From: Buddleja alternifolia
Taxonomy: Eukaryota > Streptophyta > Magnoliopsida > Lamiales > Scrophulariaceae
Assembly: GCA_019426215.1 (NCBI GenBank)
Contig: CM033405.1
Coordinates: 4,875,001-4,939,000 of the forward strand
Length of the DNA: 64,000 bases
Reading direction: 5' to 3'
The notes below the pieces were generated by a model. The model ran no database searches. It worked only from the letters and a program-made list of their open reading frames with translations, and was not told the origin of the DNA. The position numbers were made by a program, and so were the translations under genes. Positions 59,241 to 64,000 of this stretch are shown here, piece after piece. The stretch's first letter is position 1, and each line of letters opens with the position of its first letter.

Positions 59241-60117
59241 TTTTCCACCTAAACTTGAAAAGTCATATGCTTTCCGGCCACATTTTCAATTTAAAAATCT
59301 CTATTTTATTTCACAATTAATTTCCCGCTCTTTTTAAATTTCCCTCACTTTTTCATTATCCCAATTAATTTCCCGCTCCTTTTCAATTAAAAATTCAAAA
59401 ACGCTATTCAAAAACGCGATTTGGAGGCAAAATTTTAAAAATACTTTATTTCGATTATTTCCCCTTTTTTTCATTTCTAATTTTTACATATCAGAATTTT
59501 TTTCATTCTTTCTTCTTCCGTCCTTCCCCTTCCTTCATTCGTTTCTCCATAGTGCCACCAGCATTCCATCAAGCACAAATCATCAGACGACCAGGAATGC
59601 GACCACCAAGCACAAGTCATACGACGTTCTTACAAAACAATTTACGTTTCCGAGGTCGGTTATCTGTAATTTTTTATGGGTTTAGGGTTTCATATATGCA
59701 TTGATTTGTAACATATTTTAGTTATTAACTTTGTTTCTGTGTAATTGTCGTACTATTAATACAAAATTACCATACATTGTATCTCATCTCAAAGTGGAGT
59801 AATGAAGAAATTAGGGTTTTAGAATAGGGATTTGAGAATATATGCAAATTTGGGGGAATTGGTTTTAATATCTGAAATTTGGGGGAATTGGTTTAATATC
59901 TGAAATTTGGGAGAATTGGTTTAATTTTTTTAGTTGTAAACAGATTATGTGTTTAATATAATGTCGTTGTCAATATTATGTGTAATTATTGTGAATATTG
60001 CAATTTAACAGTATTAAACATATGATTATTGAGCTGCAATACAGTGGTTAATATCTGAAATTGTACTAATTTTTATATATATTAAAACAACTAATGGGTG
60101 ACTGACCTACTCCGAAT
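59241..60117 (+). other. Upstream of the GRF/SANT relic, nothing coding
   Basis: AT-rich with a triple repeat of the phrase AAATTTGGGGGAATTGGTTT at 59850-59930. No gene motif is seen. Confidence 0.45.
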
Positions 60118-60768
60118 TGCATTTGTGGGTTTGGTAGAATGTCGATTGAATTGACAACCAACCCACAGTATCCGGGCAGATATTATTATGCATGTACTGC
60201 TTGCCACTCAGAGCACGGAGCATGGTGGGAAGAGTATCAAAACAAACCTTTTATTCCACCACTTGTTCCCCCGCAGGAACATTTTCTTTATGATCAATAA
60301 TGGGATTGGTAGCACGATGAAATGTTCATCATGTCTTTGGAGAGCTCTACTAAAAGCGGTTATTTCACTCCTCTTAAAAACCCTTATATTCAATTTTGCA
60401 ATGCAATGAACGTGTTGAATTATAGATTCAAAACCTCATACAATTATGAATTTATCTTGGAAAAGTGGAAAATGCTTATAAAAAGGTTTTGTGTTAATTA
60501 CTGGTTGACTAATAAGCCTAATGTGATCAACGTTGAATATGTCAAAGACAAGAACGAGATCTATGCCTCAGATGATGCGTGAGAATATTTTTTGAAAGTT
60601 CAACCTTTTGCAAGGGTGTACAGACACAAGGGTGAGCCACAGTGGGAAGCTCTGGAAAATATTTTCCAAATTCGGTTTTGCCAAGAGACCAGGAATTTGA
60701 ATGACGGGTATGTTAAGCCATTACCTCCAACCGGCCTTGAGGAGTGGATGGATGGTCCGTCGGCGTAA
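60118..60768 (+). pseudogene. GRF zinc finger plus Myb/SANT-like domain, broken
   Basis: The first frame (60118-60296) reads CICGFGRMSIELTT, NPQYPGRYYYACTACHSEH and GAWWEEY, a GRF-type zinc finger missing its start. It stops after FLYDQ. A second frame (60322-60768) reads as a plant Myb/SANT-like DNA-binding domain: FTPLKNPYIQFCNAMNVLNY, LEKWKMLIKRFCVNYWL, then SDDA-stop-EYFLKVQPFARVYRHKG and WEALENIF. The TGA at 60580-60582 stands where the family has Trp (DDxW-E-Y). Such domains occur in transposon-associated and L10-interacting-type plant proteins. Whether the two domains belonged to one gene or two is unclear; the gap between them has no obvious intron. Confidence 0.65.
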
Positions 60769-61488
60769 TTGTTTTTATTTGTTGTAATTTAAACTTCTTT
60801 TGTGTTTAATTGGAGTATGCCAGAATTTGTTGTGTGTAACTTAAGAATTTGTCTTATATTACTTTAGCAAGCAGAATCATATGTCAATTGTATTGTTGAT
60901 GGATTGATGCCCAATTGTTTTGATCAATCTACCTAGTATACTGCCTATACTGAATCAATATTCTTCCGGTATAGTTTTGTGTTCTTGAACTATAAATTAT
61001 TCTTATTCCTGCTAATTGTGATCTAACCTATAAACATATTATTTCAAGTAAGTAAAATGTTTTAGTAGTATATTCAAATTGTGAATAGTATGGGTACTCG
61101 CAAATATGTCACCAAATCAATCAACCATTCAGCCGAATATGTACATGTCCATTTTGATTTTGCGCGAAAACATTGAACTGATGTCAGCACCATGGTGCCG
61201 AATTTCAGCATCATGATGTCCAGCCCACTGCCTATATTTATATTTTTGGCACAATGTTTGTTATACTGGGTAGCAATCTGACCAGTATACGAAACATACT
61301 GGTTATACTGGGTACCATTCTAGCCTGTATATTTCATACCATATTCTATGTAAAAAATTTAGCACAAAATTATCACAATTTGAAGGTAAAATAAAATAAC
61401 TATTAAATACTTCATTTTTACAAGTTCATAGCAATTTTATTGTCCATAAATCAACTCTCAAATTGGGGATTCTTTTGGCGCAATGCTT
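60769..61488. repeat. Partial tandem unit and dispersed-repeat copy
   Basis: 60875-61060 is a fragment of the 527-bp unit (CATATGTCAATTG, TTCCGGTATAG). 61170-61460 is a copy of the dispersed repeat, with TTATACTGGGTAGCAATCTG at 61260 and GGTGCCGAATTTC before it, as near 56480. Confidence 0.75.
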
Positions 61489-61673
61489 GTTATACTGGGT
61501 AGCAATCTGTGCAGTATACAAACAATACCGGTTATACTGAGTACCAATCTGTCCAGTATACAAATAATACCGGTTATACTAAGTGCCAATTTGTCCAGTA
61601 TACAAATAATACCGGTTATACTGAGTACCAATTTGTCCAGTATACAAACAATACCGGTTATACTGAGTACCGA
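61489..61673 (+). repeat. 42-bp minisatellite, 4.4 units
   Basis: Units at 61489, 61531, 61573 and 61615, plus a 17-bp part. The core is GTTATACTGAGTACCAAT, then GTCCAGTATACAAA and ATACCG. The unit is 14 codons long, so open frames run through it on both strands without being genes. It derives from the dispersed 'TTATACTGGGTAGCAATCTG' repeat. Confidence 0.93.
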
Positions 61674-61846
61674 CCCATAATTTAATTTTCCCACCCAAAT
61701 TTGTGAAGATAGTGTTTATCAAATCAGAGATCAACCTTTTACAAACTAAGGTCAAAATGACAAAATATTACTACAACAGACCTACCAATTAGAATATAAC
61801 CTAAGCGTCCAACTAAAGATACTAATTACATAGATTTATAAGCCAA

Positions 61847-63421
61847 TCACGCCACATACGTGAAACGAAATTGGACATTTTCCGATACTCTTGGAAACAT
61901 CCTTATCGACAACCTTTTGCTTACTCTATCATGGTCAGTAGCAAACGCGGTGTTGCACACAATATTTATCCTTTCCAACTGAAATGCGTGCGCCAACATG
62001 TACATAACATAGCTGATCTTGCATTCAGTGCCCGTGAAATTTGTTATGCTGACCACCTCCACATTTTCCAATCCCAACTCACCCAAATTCCACTCTTGTA
62101 CATGTTGACCAACATTTGTGGGATTGTTTACCATGATGTCACTCGCCTACAAAACAAGTAAAAAACAGAAACCATCTTATTTTTGCAATATCAGAATTGA
62201 ATGTGTTAATTAACCATGTTATAATCAACAAATCATAAAACGTAAAATATTGCCACCAAATTAATTGAAAATGTTTCCAAGTTCGGACATCTACTAATCA
62301 TCACCAGTGTCATTGCGAGATGCTCGGTCTTGTTCAAACATGTAATATTCAAGCTGAACATTTCGACAAAATAGTACGAGGACACACGGCGATGTAGACC
62401 ATCAACGCTGGCTAAAATCTACCAAAGTACCAAAAATATAAATTCAAAAACAACTTCATAGATTTAATGCACACACAACAAGCCCTTATTGAAAAAATGA
62501 TAGGTATACATGTCCCAAAACCATCGACACATGAGCGTCATCGGTGATGAATAATTCTTTCTCCATTTTAACAACCTCTCGATGGAAAAGGTTATCAGTG
62601 CAATTTCTTTCAAAGTTAATAACATCACCATGTAATATCCATTGCAATGTACGAGCTCTAGACACATGCGTATGCCCTGACAGCCCCTGATTTTGTGTCG
62701 TTAAAATAACCAACACCTCTACATTGGGGATACATAGGTTTACTTTGACATTGCTTTGGCCACGGTTGAATGCTAGTTTGAATATTTTCAAACCGGGCAA
62801 ATAACCCGCAAATTCACTAAGATTTTCAAAATTGCAACTACATAATTGCAACTCCTCTAACATGGGAAACCATTTTCTAATCTTATTGCCGAACTGATTG
62901 TCACTTATAACAACACGCTTCAATACTAATTTTTTCAAATTTGGCAACTTAATTCCATTCTCCCACATAACAATATAGTTAGGTAGTGATAATTTCAAAT
63001 CAACAACCGTATGGGAGAAAAATAGGCTGCTAGGGAGAGAGTTTAATAATCGACCGACTAATTTTAGTTTTTGAACCTGGTGATCAACACCAAATAACAC
63101 CCACTCTTCTCTAATCCGGTCCCCACCTCCCTCCTCCCCACCAAAATCAAATAAGAAAGTATGCACAACACTATTGTTATGTTGATCAACAGTGCGATTA
63201 ACAAAATTAGAAAAATCTAAGCCTCTATACCAATAATTATTATGAAGTAAAAAAGTCTCGTGATAGAAGTCAAGTTTAGGGATGGAGTACCAAAGATGTT
63301 GGAAATGTTTGGATACAAACCCCAACCTGGATTCCTCCACCATTGATAGCTTTGATAACCTATCCATAATGTGAAATATCACGTCGGGAGGTAGCGCGCT
63401 TAATCGATCTTCAATATCCAT
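61847..63421 (-). CDS. F-box/LRR/FBD-domain protein
   Basis: Predicted substrate receptor of an SCF ubiquitin ligase; the F-box would bind a SKP1-like protein and the repeats would choose the substrate, which is unknown. Exons, minus strand: 63421-62510, 62418-62257, 62146-61847 (phase 0 at both junctions; 1374 nt, about 457 residues). The donor of exon 2 could instead be at 62242. The F-box is at residues about 7-52 (LSALPPDVIFHIMDRLSKLS, FVSKHFQHLWYSIPKLDF). Leucine-rich repeats run about 110-300 (LKLPNLKKLVLKRVVI-type segments, WFPMLEELQLCSC). The FBD-like tail has LVMISRCPNLETFSINL in exon 2 and ENVEVVSITNFTGTECKISY, LAHAFQLERINI in exon 3. Length fits the family. The start is the only in-frame ATG before the F-box. 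No disabling mutation is seen; the lineage-specific family turns over fast, so expression should be checked. Confidence 0.87.
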
Positions 63422-64000
63422 GTTAAAGTGTTATAGAGGTGAAAGATTGGTAGATTGAAAGATGATGGGTAAAAGGCACGTTTTGGATGTAAAATTTTCA
63501 AACTCTAATATTTTTCCATTTTCTTATTAGGCCTGCTTTGCTACTGAAAGTGTTTGGGAAGTTAGGATTTTATACACTCGGAGGAAAAATAGAGTCGCAG
63601 GTGCAGGTGAAAGAAGGAAGGAAGAAAGTGAAAGTGAAGAAGGCGAAAGTGTTTTTTTTTTAGAGGATAAATATGGAAGGGGAAAGGGCAGGTGATTAAT
63701 TAATCTCCCTTTTAACAGCTGTCAAAATGTTTAACTTACCCACTAATATGGTGGTGGGTGAAAGTGTGGTGATGAGTTTTTCAAACTTTCTCTCACCCCA
63801 ACCGAGGTGGTAACTTCCCCCCATTTATTATACCGTTTTGAATGACCTCTAGTATATGTAGTATAACTATTATACTACATATATTGAATAAATAGATTGG
63901 ATAGATGGGATTGAGAACCAACCACTTAGTGCATTAAATTCCATCTTAATTTTTTACCAACCACAAAATCCTTTCCACTAATGGTCACTATGTTTTTAAA
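63422..64000 (-). promoter_or_regulatory. Upstream region of the F-box gene
   Basis: AT-rich, with a purine-rich GAAGGAAGAAAGTGAAAGTG stretch at 63610-63650. No clear TATA box can be chosen. The phrase TAGATTGGATAGATGGGATTGAGAACC (in two parts, 63891-63920) resembles 54648-54680, another dispersed repeat. Confidence 0.35.

Noticed and set aside
61489..61673. CRISPR-like array
   Set aside because: Units are directly adjacent without unique spacers, and the host is a plant.
61458..61694. Repeat protein on either strand
   Set aside because: Frames are open only because the minisatellite unit is 42 bp; they start and end at the array.

Overview
This is plant nuclear DNA, most likely from a eudicot. 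It is AT-rich, and its genes have GT-AG introns. It carries a miR172-targeted APETALA2 gene, an F-box/LRR/FBD gene, a NAC exon fragment and the usual angiosperm transposon families (MULE, hAT, CACTA, TRIM, copia-type LTRs, tRNA-derived SINEs). I cannot name the species.

Only two genes look intact. The first is an AP2-clade transcription factor on the minus strand (27425 down to 23605). All ten exons can be placed, giving 461 residues with two AP2 domains, a nuclear localisation signal, an EAR-like motif and a miR172 site in the last exon. The second is an F-box/LRR/FBD protein on the minus strand (63421 down to 61847; three exons, about 457 residues).

Layout. 1-7.2 kb is nested transposons and a duplicated block; one MULE foldback (1060-2547) can be read against its empty site in the sister copy. 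7-19 kb is gene-free, with a hAT element, two MULEs of the 'TTGGTACC' TIR family and a solo LTR. 19.9-21.4 kb is a TIR-bounded element carrying a captured NAC first exon. 22.5-23.0 kb holds two small MULE-type MITEs. 23.6-27.4 kb is the AP2 gene, with a G-rich tract upstream. 28-41 kb is intergenic: MITEs, SINEs and an RNase H remnant. 41.9-45.6 kb is a non-autonomous CACTA-like element carrying a complete TRIM retrotransposon. 46-47.3 kb has two related MULE MITEs.

From 49.5 to 61.7 kb is a cluster of broken, low-copy-looking genes: a MuDR-type transposase, an E2 ubiquitin-conjugating-enzyme-like gene lacking its catalytic cysteine, a GRF zinc-finger membrane protein and a GRF plus Myb/SANT-like gene. 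They are embedded in a dispersed repeat and in a 527-bp tandem array. Three premature stops in this cluster all look like C-to-T (or G-to-A) changes, as expected for methylated, silenced DNA. The F-box gene ends the window.

Most of the new information is structural: many insertions can be delimited by exact target-site duplications, so their order can be reconstructed. I see no operon-like or obviously new enzymatic system. The best candidates for something undescribed are the NAC-carrying TIR element, the large foldback with a SINE in each arm, and the GRF/E2/transposase cluster with its private repeat.
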